Assembly (NCBI GenBank): GCA_026708185.1
Contig: JAPOVK010000034.1
Span: 1-64,000 of the forward strand
Reading direction: 5' to 3'
Length of the DNA: 64,000 nt
DNA from: Gammaproteobacteria bacterium
GTDB taxonomy: Bacteria; Pseudomonadota; Gammaproteobacteria; Pseudomonadales; Azotimanducaceae
Positions 1 to 8,983 of this stretch are shown in pieces. The translations under genes and the position numbers were made by a program. How positions within the stretch are numbered: position 1 is the first letter of the stretch; the number at the start of each line of letters is the position of its first letter. The notes beneath the pieces are model-generated. The model ran no database searches. It was not told where the DNA came from and saw only the letters and a program-made list of their open reading frames with translations.

Positions 1-1
1 C

Positions 2-3000
2 TATATGGCGAGCAACGGCGTCGCCGCCAACCTGCTCATGTTAGCGATCCTGGCGGCCGGTCTCGTGTCGCTCCCCGGCTTGGAGCGCCAGTCCTGGCCC
101 ACGTTGGCTTTCAACCACATCGAGGTTTCCATCGCCTATCCCGGCGCGACGCCCGAGGAGGTGGAGGAGTCGATCGTCGTCAAAGTCGAAGAGCAGGTCA
201 GCTCGCTCGACGGCGTCCGCGCAGTCAAGTCAACAGCTGCGCCGGGGGTGGCCTCGGTCAGGATCCAAGTGAAATCCGGTACGGACATTCCCAAGGCGAT
301 AGACGACGTCGAGTCGGCCGTTTCCCGTATCCAGACGTTTCCCGTCGGCGCCCGGCGCCCCGAAATCACCGAGATGACCTCTCGACAGAGCATCATTCGA
401 CTGGTGGTCTACGGCGACATTTCGGAGCGTTCGCTAAAGGAGCTCGCCTACCAGCTAGAAGACGAACTCGCATCGCTCCCAACCGTATCGCTGGTCGAGA
501 CAAGCGGCCTGCGAGACTACGAAATCTCCATCGAGGTGGCGTTGAACCGGCTGCGCTCGCTCGGGCTAACCCTCGACGACATCGCCGCCGCCGTTCGCCG
601 CAGCTCTCTCGACCTATCCGCTGGCCGCATCGACACCGCGGACGAGCAGGTACGGATTCGCTCCCTTGGACAGCGTTACGTTCAACAGGACTTCGAGGAG
701 ATCGTGGTGCTCAGCCGCAGCGACGGCACGACAGTCCGATTGGGCGACATCGCGGACGTTCGGGACGGTTTCGAGGATGTCGACCTGATCGTCCGCCACG
801 ACGACAAGCCAGCCGCGTTCGTCGAGGTCTCGCGCGTTGCAGGGGAACACGTGCTGGAGGTTGCGACAGCGGTGCACGAGCACGTCGCCAACGTCATCGT
901 CCCGTCGCTGCCGGAAGGCGTGCGGGTAGACATCCTGAACGACGAGTCGCAGACGTACTCCGAACGCGCAGAGCTCCTGCTCAAGAATGGCGCCCTAGGC
1001 CTCATGCTGGTTCTTGTCGCGCTGGCTCTGTTCCTGGAGATCCGCCTCGCGGTGTGGGTTGTCGTCGGGCTGGCCACGTCGCTCGTCGGCGTTCTGGCAG
1101 TCATGCTGATCCTCGATGTCGCGCTCGACCTGCACTCTCTGTTCGTGTTCGTTCTGGCGATCGGAATAATCGTCGACGACGCGATCATCGTGGCAGAAAA
1201 CATCCACCTCGAACGCCAGCGGGGAACACCCGGTCTTGTCGCGGCGATTCGCGGCGCCCGACGCATCAAGGTGCCGCTGACATTCGCCGTGTTGACGTCG
1301 ATCGTGGCGTTCACCCCCGTTTTCTTCATTCCCGGAGGCATCGGCGATGCCTGGCTGGCGCTGCCCATCATGATCATCGCCATGTTGCTGATATCGCTGT
1401 TCGAGTCGCTGTTCGTACTTCCCAACCACCTGTCGCACTTGCACGGTCCCGAATGGGTGCCCACAAATGGCGTGGACAGGTTCTTTGCGCGGACCAAGGG
1501 CCATGTCGACCGCCAGCTGGCCCGGTTCGTTGACGGTCCGCTAGACCGGGCGCTGCGCTTCGCGACCGACCAGCCCGCGGTCGTGGTCGCCGGCGCGTTG
1601 GGGCTCTTCATCCTGAGTGTTTCCCTGTTGCCCGCCGGCATCGTCACCTCCTCCTTCGCCGACGTCGTGGAGGGGGATTTCGCTACAGCCCGTCTCGAGA
1701 TGCCGGACGGGACACCCGCGAACAGGACCTACGAGGTGGCGAAGGAGTTGGAGGCGGCGGGCTACCGGGCGATCGAACGTCTAACCCGGGATCGGTCCGA
1801 GGACGAGCCATCCGTGGTATCCGGGGTGACGGTGACGGTCGGCCAGGGGCCGCGTCGGGAGGGCGGGGGACTTACACCGGCAGCCACGTTGAATCCCCAG
1901 GCCAACGTTGCGGCCATCGAGTTCAAGCTCGTCGGCGTGCAACAGCGGCAGATCACCACCGGCGAAGTCGTTCAGGCTTGGCGCGAGGAAGTGGGCAGTC
2001 CGCCGTATGTCCGGGGCATCACCTTCAGCGGCGAGGTCGTCGACTTCGGCAATCCCGTGGAGGTTCTTCTCTCACACCCCGACTCCGGACGCCTCCCCTC
2101 GATCGCGAGTAGTTTGGCTGACAGCCTTCGAAGCATTGACGGCGTGTTCGACGTGCGGTCGGACCACACGCCCGGCGTCAGGGAGATCCAGCTCGCGCTC
2201 AAGCCCGAAGCTCGGACTCTCGGGCTCACCCAGGAGGCACTGTCCGTGCAGGCGCGGGCCGCGTTCTTCGGCGCGGAAGTCGAGCGCGTGCAGAGAGGCC
2301 GGGACGAGGTCGGCGTGTTCGTGCGTCTACCCGACGACGAACGCAACGCCATCGCCGACATCGAGGCGTATCCCATTCGCACCGCAACAGGCGGCGAGGT
2401 TCCGCTTCGCCAGGTCGCAACGCTCAAGACGGGTGTCGCCGCGCCGAGTGTCCGTCGCAGGGATGGTCAGCGCGCCGTCACCGTCACCGCCGACGTGGAT
2501 CTGACCGTTATCACCGGCGGGGAAGCCAACGACGTGCTGGTCACCACCATCCTACCGGAACTCACCGCCGCGAATCCGGACCTGACGTACATGCTAGGCG
2601 GTGAACAGCAACAGCAGCTCGACTCCCTCGATGCGCTCTATCGCGGTTTCGCGATCGCCATGCTCGTGATCTTCGCGCTTTTGGCGATTCCGCTTCGGTC
2701 CTACACCAAGCCGTTCATCGTCATGGCGGCGATCCCGTTCGGGGTCGTCGGCGTGATTCTGGGTCATCTGATACTTGGGATAACCTTCACGACGACGGCC
2801 ATCCTGGGCATCCTGGGCTTGAGCGGCGTCGTGGTGAACGATTCGCTGGTCATGCTCGACGCCATCGATCAGCGCGTACGCGAAGGCACACCCGTACGAA
2901 CGGCAATCATCGAAGGTGCCAAAGGCCGTTTCAGACCGATCATGCTGACCTCCGTGACCACATTCCTGGGCTTCACGCCGCTTATTCTGGAACAGGCTAT

Positions 3001-3163
3001 CCAGGCACAGTACCTGCGCCCCTTTGCCGCGTCCCTCGGGTTCGGCATCATGATCACCACGGCTATCTTGATGGTGCTCATCCCGGCTCTTTATTCGATC
3101 CGCCAAGGTTTCGTTGGCAACCCTGACCAGACTCCGAACCGCGTCGCGACGGCGCCGGCGTAG
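2..3163 (+). CDS. RND-family efflux transporter permease (5' end outside window)
   Basis: Inner-membrane proton-driven efflux pump of the AcrB/HAE1-like RND superfamily, about 1,050 residues, the family's usual length. The first visible Met is followed by ASNGVAANLLML, which in relatives lies several residues inside the protein, and the frame is open to the window edge, so the true start is probably just upstream. Two RND repeats are visible: an N-terminal membrane helix, a large periplasmic loop, a helix block containing GIIVDDAIIVAEN (the TM4 Asp-Asp proton-relay motif), a second periplasmic loop and a final helix block with VVVNDSLVMLDAI. A methyltransferase follows 19 bp downstream on the same strand, and a membrane-fusion protein lies convergently at 4385-5593. 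Substrate unknown; the neighbours suggest a lipid or sterol-like molecule (inference). Confidence 0.93.
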   Translation, partial: YMASNGVAANLLMLAILAAGLVSLPGLERQSWPTLAFNHIEVSIAYPGATPEEVEESIVVKVEEQVSSLDGVRAVKSTAAPGVASVRIQVKSGTDIPKAIDDVESAVSRIQTFPVGARRPEITEMTSRQSIIRLVVYGDISERSLKELAYQLEDELASLPTVSLVETSGLRDYEISIEVALNRLRSLGLTLDDIAAAVRRSSLDLSAGRIDTADEQVRIRSLGQRYVQQDFEEIVVLSRSDGTTVRLGDIADVRDGFEDVDLIVRHDDKPAAFVEVSRVAGEHVLEVATAVHEHVANVIVPSLPEGVRVDILNDESQTYSERAELLLKNGALGLMLVLVALALFLEIRLAVWVVVGLATSLVGVLAVMLILDVALDLHSLFVFVLAIGIIVDDAIIVAENIHLERQRGTPGLVAAIRGARRIKVPLTFAVLTSIVAFTPVFFIPGGIGDAWLALPIMIIAMLLISLFESLFVLPNHLSHLHGPEWVPTNGVDRFFARTKGHVDRQLARFVDGPLDRALRFATDQPAVVVAGALGLFILSVSLLPAGIVTSSFADVVEGDFATARLEMPDGTPANRTYEVAKELEAAGYRAIERLTRDRSEDEPSVVSGVTVTVGQGPRREGGGLTPAATLNPQANVAAIEFKLVGVQQRQITTGEVVQAWREEVGSPPYVRGITFSGEVVDFGNPVEVLLSHPDSGRLPSIASSLADSLRSIDGVFDVRSDHTPGVREIQLALKPEARTLGLTQEALSVQARAAFFGAEVERVQRGRDEVGVFVRLPDDERNAIADIEAYPIRTATGGEVPLRQVATLKTGVAAPSVRRRDGQRAVTVTADVDLTVITGGEANDVLVTTILPELTAANPDLTYMLGGEQQQQLDSLDALYRGFAIAMLVIFALLAIPLRSYTKPFIVMAAIPFGVVGVILGHLILGITFTTTAILGILGLSGVVVNDSLVMLDAIDQRVREGTPVRTAIIEGAKGRFRPIMLTSVTTFLGFTPLILEQAIQAQYLRPFAASLGFGIMITTAILMVLIPALYSIRQGFVGNPDQTPNRVATAPA

Positions 3164-3182
3164 GTCGCTTCTCAAACATCGC

Positions 3183-4214
3183 ATGCTGACCGACCTGTCC
3201 AGAAACCTGTGGCGTGCCTATCGCGGCTCGAACGTGAAGGACCGCGTGGCTCGCTACGGTACCTGGTTCGACGGAAATCAGCGGGGACCCGCAAACGGCA
3301 GGGACTACGACCACACGGAGACGGTCAACGACTACTACGACATGTGCAGCGAGTTCATGCAATTCGGATGGAACGAGTCCCTGCACTTCGCGCCGCTGAA
3401 GCCCGGAGAGACACTGGAGCAGTCGATCATCCGCCATCAGCGGCTGATGATCGACCGGCTGCAACTGCGCGCGGGAATGACGATTATCGACGTCGGTTGC
3501 GGCGTCGGCGGTCCGATGCGCCGGGTGGCGCGCGAATCCGGTGCAAGGGTCCTATGCCTCAACAACAACGCACAGCAGCTCGACCAGGCCAGGAGGAAAA
3601 ACGTTGCCGCGGGGCTCGACCACATGGCCGACTACATGAAATGCAACTTCATGGACATGAATGCCATCGACCCCTGCACCTTCGATGGCGGGTATGCAAT
3701 CGAGTCGACCTGCCATGCGCCGGACAAGCGACAAGCGTTCGCGCAAATCTACCGCGTACTTAAGCCAGGGGCATTGTTCTGGGGCCAGGAAATGTGCATG
3801 ACCGACGACTTCGATCCCGACAACAGTCGTCACCAAGCCATCAAGGGAGCTCTCATGCTAGGGATCGCCCTACGCGACATCGCGACTTTCTCGGAAGTGA
3901 ACCGTGCGCTCGAGGCCGTTGGATTCGAGGTCATCGAGGCAGCGGATCGGGACGTACAGACCGGGCCGAGCACGCCGTGGTACCAGCCGATGCAGGGGCC
4001 GCGCGGGACTTTGCGCAGCGCGTTTCGCCGAACGCCCTTGGGCCGCAAGGCGATGATCGGCACCTTTAGGGTGGCCGAGGCGCTGCGCTTTTTCCCAAAA
4101 GGTTCGACAGCGGTGGCTCAATTGATGGACCGGACGGCCGATGCATACGTCGCCGGAGGCAGGTCGGGACTGTTCACGCCGCTCTACTGCTTCTTGGCCC
4201 GCAAACCAGCGTAG
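3183..4214 (+). CDS. Sterol C-24 methyltransferase homologue (ERG6/SMT family)
   Basis: SAM-dependent methyltransferase of 343 aa. It carries the hallmarks of sterol 24-C-methyltransferases, not just a generic Rossmann MTase: FGWNESLHF (61-69, the aromatic sterol-binding region matching YGW-x-SFHF of Erg6), IIDVGCGVGGP (101-111, SAM site), LNNN (126-129), YAIESTCHAP (171-180), VLKPG, a WYQPM motif near 266-270 and a C-terminal SMT domain ending LFTPLYCFLARKP. Predicted reaction: methyl transfer to the C-24 double bond of a sterol side chain. I chose ATG 3183 over an upstream in-frame start at 3114, which would overlap the pump gene and add an Arg-rich stretch with no family counterpart. No squalene epoxidase or oxidosqualene cyclase lies in the window, so the source of substrate is unknown. 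Family strong; exact substrate inferred. Confidence 0.9.
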   Translation: MLTDLSRNLWRAYRGSNVKDRVARYGTWFDGNQRGPANGRDYDHTETVNDYYDMCSEFMQFGWNESLHFAPLKPGETLEQSIIRHQRLMIDRLQLRAGMTIIDVGCGVGGPMRRVARESGARVLCLNNNAQQLDQARRKNVAAGLDHMADYMKCNFMDMNAIDPCTFDGGYAIESTCHAPDKRQAFAQIYRVLKPGALFWGQEMCMTDDFDPDNSRHQAIKGALMLGIALRDIATFSEVNRALEAVGFEVIEAADRDVQTGPSTPWYQPMQGPRGTLRSAFRRTPLGRKAMIGTFRVAEALRFFPKGSTAVAQLMDRTADAYVAGGRSGLFTPLYCFLARKPA

Positions 4215-4258
4215 TGGCGATCCTTCGCCGCCTGATCGACCGGGCCTTCCGCGAACGG

Positions 4259-4293
4259 GCGAGGGTCGCGACCCATGGGCGCGATAGCCTCGC
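4259..4293. terminator. Inverted repeat between convergent genes, possible terminator
   Basis: In the 170-bp spacer between the convergent methyltransferase and adaptor genes there is a perfect 12-bp palindrome GGGTCGCGACCC (4263-4274), and arms GCGAGG (4259-4264) and CCTCGC (4288-4293) that could form an alternative stem. There is no T-run on either side, so an intrinsic terminator is only a guess. I see no gene in this spacer. Confidence 0.25.
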
Positions 4294-4384
4294 CCCCACG
4301 ATGCCTCCCCAAGATGCAACCTGATTGCAGGCGTCGGGCGGCTCAAGAACTCCAGCAATGGCCGATGCCGCCCAACGCGCCCGT

Positions 4385-5593
4385 CTAACGTCCTCCGGCT
4401 TCCCCGATACGAACCTTCATGCCCTCCGTCGCGAACCGGATGCCGCCCGTGACGGCCAACTGGCCGTCTTCGAGTTCACCGGTTACGTAGACATCGTCGT
4501 CGATACGCTGCAGAACGCGAACCGGCACGACGCGCACCGTGCCGTCGTCTCGAACCATCCAGATCTCATCGTCCGCCTGCAACGCGGCTCGGCGCACGCT
4601 GAAGTATTCGTCCGGCACCAACCCCTCGATGGCCACTTCCACGAATTTGCCCACGAGCAGCGGTGGGCTCGTGCTTCGACCCGCTGCGGACGCAGCACCA
4701 GGAACGCCCGGCGCAAAGGGGTCCGGCACGTGGACAATCACGTCGATGGTGCGCGTTTCGGCATCCAAGGATGCGTCCGCCCGGTCCACGTACGCCCGCC
4801 AGGAATAGACGACATCGCCGTACTCGGCGAGCACCACTGCGGCGACGCGTTGCCTTACCCCTTCGTACTGCCAAATCTGGGGGACCAGCGCTGCGTCCGC
4901 ATCGGAAAGAGATACCACCACTTCCATCGCGGCCGAGGAGAACAACCTGCCCAGCGACTGGCCTGGGGTCACGAGCTGTCCGACATCCACTGACTCGTCG
5001 TGTACGACGCCGTCGAACGGCGCCGTAACCCCGGTGCGCGACAATGCCAGTTTGGCTTGGGCCAAGGCGGCCTCTTCCCGCGCCAGGGCGGCCTCCGCCG
5101 CCTTCAACTGGGGGATGTGCAGAGTTAGCGGATTCGGCTTGGTCGACGCATCCTCGCCTTGCCTGCGGGCATAGCGCTCGTACTCGGACCGGGCGATTGC
5201 CGCGTCCTCGCGCGCTTCGAGGAGCGCTACCTCCCGCGCGGCCAAAGCGGCTTCCGCCTGGCGCACGCCGAACTCGTAGTCTGCCTCCTCGAGGCGGAAC
5301 AGGGTCTGCCCGGCAACGACGTGACGACCGCTGACGAAACCCTCGTCCACCCAAGCCACCCTTCCGCCCACCTGCGGCGCGATGTCGACTTCCGCGGTCG
5401 GCCGCACCGTCCCCGCGCCACGAACCGGGATCGGCCCGGCGCCGGCGACGATCGGGGCGGTGTTGACGTACGGAACCTGGGAAGGCGGCTCGTGCGTGTC
5501 GGGTTCCGGTGCCAGCGACACCAGCACGGTGGCCACACCCACGGCACCGGCAATCACGGCGATGGCGACGAGATAGCCCGTTCTCTTACGCAC
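4385..5593 (-). CDS. RND periplasmic adaptor (membrane-fusion protein, HlyD/AcrA family)
   Basis: 402-aa periplasmic adaptor that would link the inner-membrane RND pump to an outer-membrane channel. An N-terminal signal anchor (residues about 6-28, LVAIAVIAGAVGVATVLV) is followed by a biotinyl/lipoyl-like half (VGGRVAWVDEGFVSGRHVVAG), an Ala/Glu-rich alpha-helical hairpin (about 110-185), the second lipoyl half (VTAPFDGVVHDESVDVGQLV), a beta-barrel and a membrane-proximal domain. It is convergent with the RND permease at 2-3163, an unusual layout since the two are normally co-operonic, but it is the only adaptor nearby and probably serves that pump. The start is an ATG directly before the signal anchor. 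No outer-membrane factor is visible in the window. Confidence 0.9.
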   Translation of the reverse strand: MRKRTGYLVAIAVIAGAVGVATVLVSLAPEPDTHEPPSQVPYVNTAPIVAGAGPIPVRGAGTVRPTAEVDIAPQVGGRVAWVDEGFVSGRHVVAGQTLFRLEEADYEFGVRQAEAALAAREVALLEAREDAAIARSEYERYARRQGEDASTKPNPLTLHIPQLKAAEAALAREEAALAQAKLALSRTGVTAPFDGVVHDESVDVGQLVTPGQSLGRLFSSAAMEVVVSLSDADAALVPQIWQYEGVRQRVAAVVLAEYGDVVYSWRAYVDRADASLDAETRTIDVIVHVPDPFAPGVPGAASAAGRSTSPPLLVGKFVEVAIEGLVPDEYFSVRRAALQADDEIWMVRDDGTVRVVPVRVLQRIDDDVYVTGELEDGQLAVTGGIRFATEGMKVRIGEAGGR

Positions 5594-5631
5594 GCTTCAG
5601 TATCGGTCGATCTGACATCGGGCGAAAACGA

Positions 5632-6759
5632 CTATAGCGAAGCGAGTATTCTGCGGGTCCGCCCGGCGGTCTTCTCGTTCTCGGGGTAGAACTGACTGCA
5701 GTAGCGTCGGTAAAGCATGATTTTCCCGTCATCGCTGTTCAGCACCGGCTGCGGTCGAAAGATCCTTCGATTCCAGATGGGAACGTCCTGTTCAACGTCC
5801 TTCACCTGCTCTTCCAGCAGGATGTAGTTCAGCAACTTCGCCCGAAGGCGCTTCGGGAGGAGCCAAAGTCCCATGAATCCCGGCCCGACGCGATCAGTCT
5901 CCTGCGTCTGGTTCGCCAACACCAGGTCCATGTAGGTGCCGTCCAACGGGGTGGCGAGAACCCAAAACCGGGAGCTGACCGGAATCGAACGCTCGGTTAT
6001 GTCGACGGCAGAGTAGCCCATGCCGTAGAGGTTGGTGACAACGGACGCCTCGAGCAGTCGCCGTCGTCCCATCACGGACCGTTCGCGCTTGAAGTTGAAA
6101 GCGCTCCGCAGATGTGCGCCATCAACCGTCACGGCACCTTGCTGGTGAACGTCGGAGTACCCGTGAATGTGAGTGAAGTGGGCGAGATCAACGGAATTCT
6201 CGGCCGTGTGTTCCGGATGGCTCGTCAGCCGGAAAGTCCGGAGGCCCACAGCGCTCCAGCCGTCTTCGTCCCGCCGGTCAAGCGGCAATCTGAAGTAAGG
6301 CGGCTGGCCAACGGAACTCCACCAGCCGAAAACCATGCCGTTGATGACCTGCGTTTCGAAACGCTTCAGCTTGGCGTTCCTCGGCGGCGGAGCATTCGGC
6401 GTGGCGACGCACTGACCCGTCACGTCGTACTCGAACCCGTGGAACGGGCAGACCAGGCGTCCGTCTCTCACCTTGCCGCCCGTTTCAGGGCCGAGGTGCG
6501 ACCCCAGGTGCGGGCAGTACGCATCGGCAACGCATACCGAACCGGCGCCGTCGCGCCAGACCACGATCTGCTGTCCGAGCCACGTCCTCTCGATCAGGGT
6601 TTTCTTGCGCAGCGCACCGTCACTCGCAACGAAATACCAGCCATCGGGAAACGGCGAGGTAGGGCGACGATCATCCTGTGTTCGCGACTCTGCGCTGGCC
6701 AAGGCAGGTTCCCCTTCCACAGTAGCCGCGACTGTACCAGAGAGGCCATAGAGCCGCAC
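5632..6759 (-). CDS. Rieske non-heme iron oxygenase, sterol-oxygenase-like
   Basis: 375-aa oxygenase alpha subunit. The Rieske [2Fe-2S] site is C82-x-H84 ... C104-x2-H107. The mononuclear iron site is in ENSVDLAHFTHIHG, with D191, H194 and H199 as likely ligands. Overall length and the arrangement of the catalytic half resemble the KshA / cholesterol 7-desaturase (DAF-36/Neverland) branch better than aromatic-ring dioxygenases; that is inference from motif spacing. No ferredoxin reductase gene is adjacent, so electrons must come from a partner elsewhere. The start is uncertain because about 30 poorly conserved residues precede the first family-like segment (FPDGWYFVA). It lies 38 bp upstream of the adaptor gene on the same strand. 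A sterol or steroid substrate is suggested by the nearby methyltransferase but not shown. Confidence 0.85.
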   Translation of the reverse strand: MRLYGLSGTVAATVEGEPALASAESRTQDDRRPTSPFPDGWYFVASDGALRKKTLIERTWLGQQIVVWRDGAGSVCVADAYCPHLGSHLGPETGGKVRDGRLVCPFHGFEYDVTGQCVATPNAPPPRNAKLKRFETQVINGMVFGWWSSVGQPPYFRLPLDRRDEDGWSAVGLRTFRLTSHPEHTAENSVDLAHFTHIHGYSDVHQQGAVTVDGAHLRSAFNFKRERSVMGRRRLLEASVVTNLYGMGYSAVDITERSIPVSSRFWVLATPLDGTYMDLVLANQTQETDRVGPGFMGLWLLPKRLRAKLLNYILLEEQVKDVEQDVPIWNRRIFRPQPVLNSDDGKIMLYRRYCSQFYPENEKTAGRTRRILASL

Positions 6760-6844
6760 AAGACGGATAGGCTGGCCGGCAAAGGTCGTCGAGGGTCAGG
6801 AACAGGGCTTGCGGCCTCCCGTTGCCGACCGTCAGCCCGACTGT

Positions 6845-7843
6845 TCAGGCACTCAGGTCAACCAGGCCACGCCCAACCATCTCGCCGGCCAGGATGCGGT
6901 CGATCGCGGCCGAGAGCGTATCCAGTCTGAGCGGCCGGGCGAGGTCGTCCAAGCCGTCGAGCCGCCACTCCCCGCCGAGCTTGCGCCAGATCGCCTCCTT
7001 CTGGGCCAAGGGCAATTCGACCGAGTCGACCCCGAGCAGGTTGACGTGGCGCAGGATGAAGGGCAGCACGGTTGCCGGAATCTCCGGCGAAGCCACGAGG
7101 CCGCAGGCCGCCAGGCTCATTCCGTAGCGCAGCGATTTCACGGCGTTGACGAGGATCTGCCCACCCACGGTGTCTACGACGCCGCCCCACGTCTCGCGCC
7201 CAAGCGGGCGGTCGGCGCCCGCCAAGGCCTCCTCCCGGCTCATGATCGCGCTGGCACCCAAACTGTTGAGGAATCCGTGCTGGGCGGCCTTGCCGGTGAC
7301 TGCATGGACCTCGTAGCCGAGCTTCGCCAAGAGCTTGACCGCGACGCAACCCACTCCCCCCGTAGAGCCGGTCACTAGAACGGGGCCGCTTTCGGGCGAC
7401 ATTCCGGCAGCCTCCAGCTTGTCCACGCAGAGAGCCGCCGTGAACCCGGCCGTACCGAGGGTCATGCTCGTGCGCAGGTCCAAGCCGCTCGGCATCGGGA
7501 CGGCCCAGCCCGCGGGGATGCGTATCTTCTGCCCGAACCCTCCCGCCGTGTTCATGCCGAGATCGAAACCGATGGCGATTACCTCGTCGCCCGGCGAGAA
7601 GGCGGCGACCGATGACTCCGCGACAACGCCAGCCGCGTCGATCCCGGGCGTGTGCGGGAAGTTCCGGGTAACCCCCGGGTTCCCGGTCGCGGACAACGCA
7701 TCCTTGTAGTTGAGCGACGAATAGGCCACGTCGATGAGCAGTTCGCCTTCGGGCAAGTCCGCCGCCTCGAGCTCGACAACGCTGCGCGGGTACTTGCGGT
7801 CTTCGGTCTTGTCGACCCGGAATGCTTGATACGCGGAACTCAT
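6845..7843 (-). CDS. MDR-family quinone oxidoreductase / acrylyl-CoA reductase-like
   Basis: 332-aa zinc-independent medium-chain reductase of the YhdH/AcuI type, NADPH-dependent. The sequence shows the N-terminal GroES-like part (YSSLNYKDALS), the substrate-loop region HTPGIDAAGVV and the nucleotide-binding motif VTGSTGGVGCVAV. In characterised members this fold reduces acrylyl-CoA or quinones; the substrate here is not determined. I chose ATG 7843 rather than the longer frame because it has a good ribosome-binding site (GGGGGAT) and its ATG overlaps the TGA of the upstream sohB gene in an ATGA junction, implying translational coupling. Confidence 0.88.
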   Translation of the reverse strand: MSSAYQAFRVDKTEDRKYPRSVVELEAADLPEGELLIDVAYSSLNYKDALSATGNPGVTRNFPHTPGIDAAGVVAESSVAAFSPGDEVIAIGFDLGMNTAGGFGQKIRIPAGWAVPMPSGLDLRTSMTLGTAGFTAALCVDKLEAAGMSPESGPVLVTGSTGGVGCVAVKLLAKLGYEVHAVTGKAAQHGFLNSLGASAIMSREEALAGADRPLGRETWGGVVDTVGGQILVNAVKSLRYGMSLAACGLVASPEIPATVLPFILRHVNLLGVDSVELPLAQKEAIWRKLGGEWRLDGLDDLARPLRLDTLSAAIDRILAGEMVGRGLVDLSA

Positions 7844-8898
7844 CGAAATCCCCCCATCATCCTGTCCATCAGTCGGTGCAGCGTGCTCTCGATCACGCTC
7901 GAGAACTGTCCGACGAGCCTCTCGATCGGCCGCTTGGGTTCCACCCAGGCCACCTCCAAGACCTCGGCGTCGGCGCATGCGCGTGCAAGGTACTCGTCGC
8001 TGGTCACGAGTTCGTCGACGAGCGCGCGATCCAAGGCGCGCTGGCCGTACCAGGCCTCGCCCGTGGAAACGGCATCGAGGTTCAGGCTAGGTCGCCAGTC
8101 GGCAACGTACTCCTTGAACAGCGCGTGGATGTCTTCGAGCTCCTCGCGCAGTTTTTCGCGACCCTGCTCGGTGTTCTCTCCGAGGACGTCGAGCGTGCGC
8201 TTGTAGCGCCCAGCGGTCAGCACCTCGACGTCGACATCGTGCTTCTTCAGCAGCCGGTGGATGTTCGGGATCTGCGCGAGAACACCGATGGAGCCGACGA
8301 CCGCGAACGGGGCGGCCAGCACGCGGTCGGCAACGGCGGCCATAAGGTAGCCGCCGCTCGCCGCCACCTTGTCTACCGCCGCGGTCAGTTTCAGTCCGTG
8401 GCTGCGCACACGGGCGAGTTGCGAGGCGCCGAGCCCGTACGCATGCACCATGCCCCCCGCGCTTTCAACGCGCACCACCACCTCGTCGGTTTCCGCGGCG
8501 GATGCGAGCACCGCGGAGATCTCCAATCTGAGGTTGTCGACGGCGCTCGCCTGGATGTCGCCGTTGAAGTTCAAGACGAATACGCGCCGCCGCGGGTCTT
8601 CCACGGGTCGTCCCCGGCGACCCGCCTTGTCGCGCCGTTTGCGGTCGTGCTTGCGAGCCTTGGCTTCCCGCTTGCGCTGCCTCTTGGCGGCGGCGTGGGA
8701 AATCGACGCCTCCTCGATCGCGCGGCCCATGTCGCGCAGACGATCGTTGAGCAGCGTGATCTCGATCTGTCCGCCGGGGGGCTTGCGCATCGCGCGGTGG
8801 GCGCTGGTCGCGGCCACTGCGGACAGCACGATCAGCGCGGCGACCACAACGGTCGCCGTCTTGGCGAGGAAGCCAAGGTATTCGAGCAGGAAATCCAT
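7840..8898 (-). CDS. sohB: SohB-like inner-membrane serine protease (S49)
   Basis: Signal-peptide-peptidase-family protease of about 352 aa. An N-terminal membrane helix (FLAKTATVVVAALIVLSAVAA) and a very basic cytoplasmic linker rich in Lys/Arg precede the S49 domain. The nucleophile is the Ser in VAASGGYLMAA and the general base is the Lys in AGRYKRTLD, the Ser-Lys dyad of the SppA/SohB fold. The ATG at 8898 gives the family-typical start MDFLLEYLGFLAK; an upstream TTG at 8907 is possible but weaker. Likely role: degradation of membrane or periplasmic peptides. The stop overlaps the start of the downstream oxidoreductase. Confidence 0.9.
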   Translation of the reverse strand: MDFLLEYLGFLAKTATVVVAALIVLSAVAATSAHRAMRKPPGGQIEITLLNDRLRDMGRAIEEASISHAAAKRQRKREAKARKHDRKRRDKAGRRGRPVEDPRRRVFVLNFNGDIQASAVDNLRLEISAVLASAAETDEVVVRVESAGGMVHAYGLGASQLARVRSHGLKLTAAVDKVAASGGYLMAAVADRVLAAPFAVVGSIGVLAQIPNIHRLLKKHDVDVEVLTAGRYKRTLDVLGENTEQGREKLREELEDIHALFKEYVADWRPSLNLDAVSTGEAWYGQRALDRALVDELVTSDEYLARACADAEVLEVAWVEPKRPIERLVGQFSSVIESTLHRLMDRMMGGFR

Positions 8899-8983
8899 TG
8901 CGGGCAAGAGCCCTTACCGCTTGCTTGCTGGGCGGATTCTAGCGGTAATTGTCGTGCCCGCAACGAAAAGAGATAGATCGGCC

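Noticed and set aside
3183-4214. Ubiquinone, tocopherol or fatty-acid cyclopropane-type methyltransferase
   Set aside because: The aromatic region FGWNESLHF, YAIESTCHAP and the C-terminal SMT domain are specific to sterol methyltransferases.
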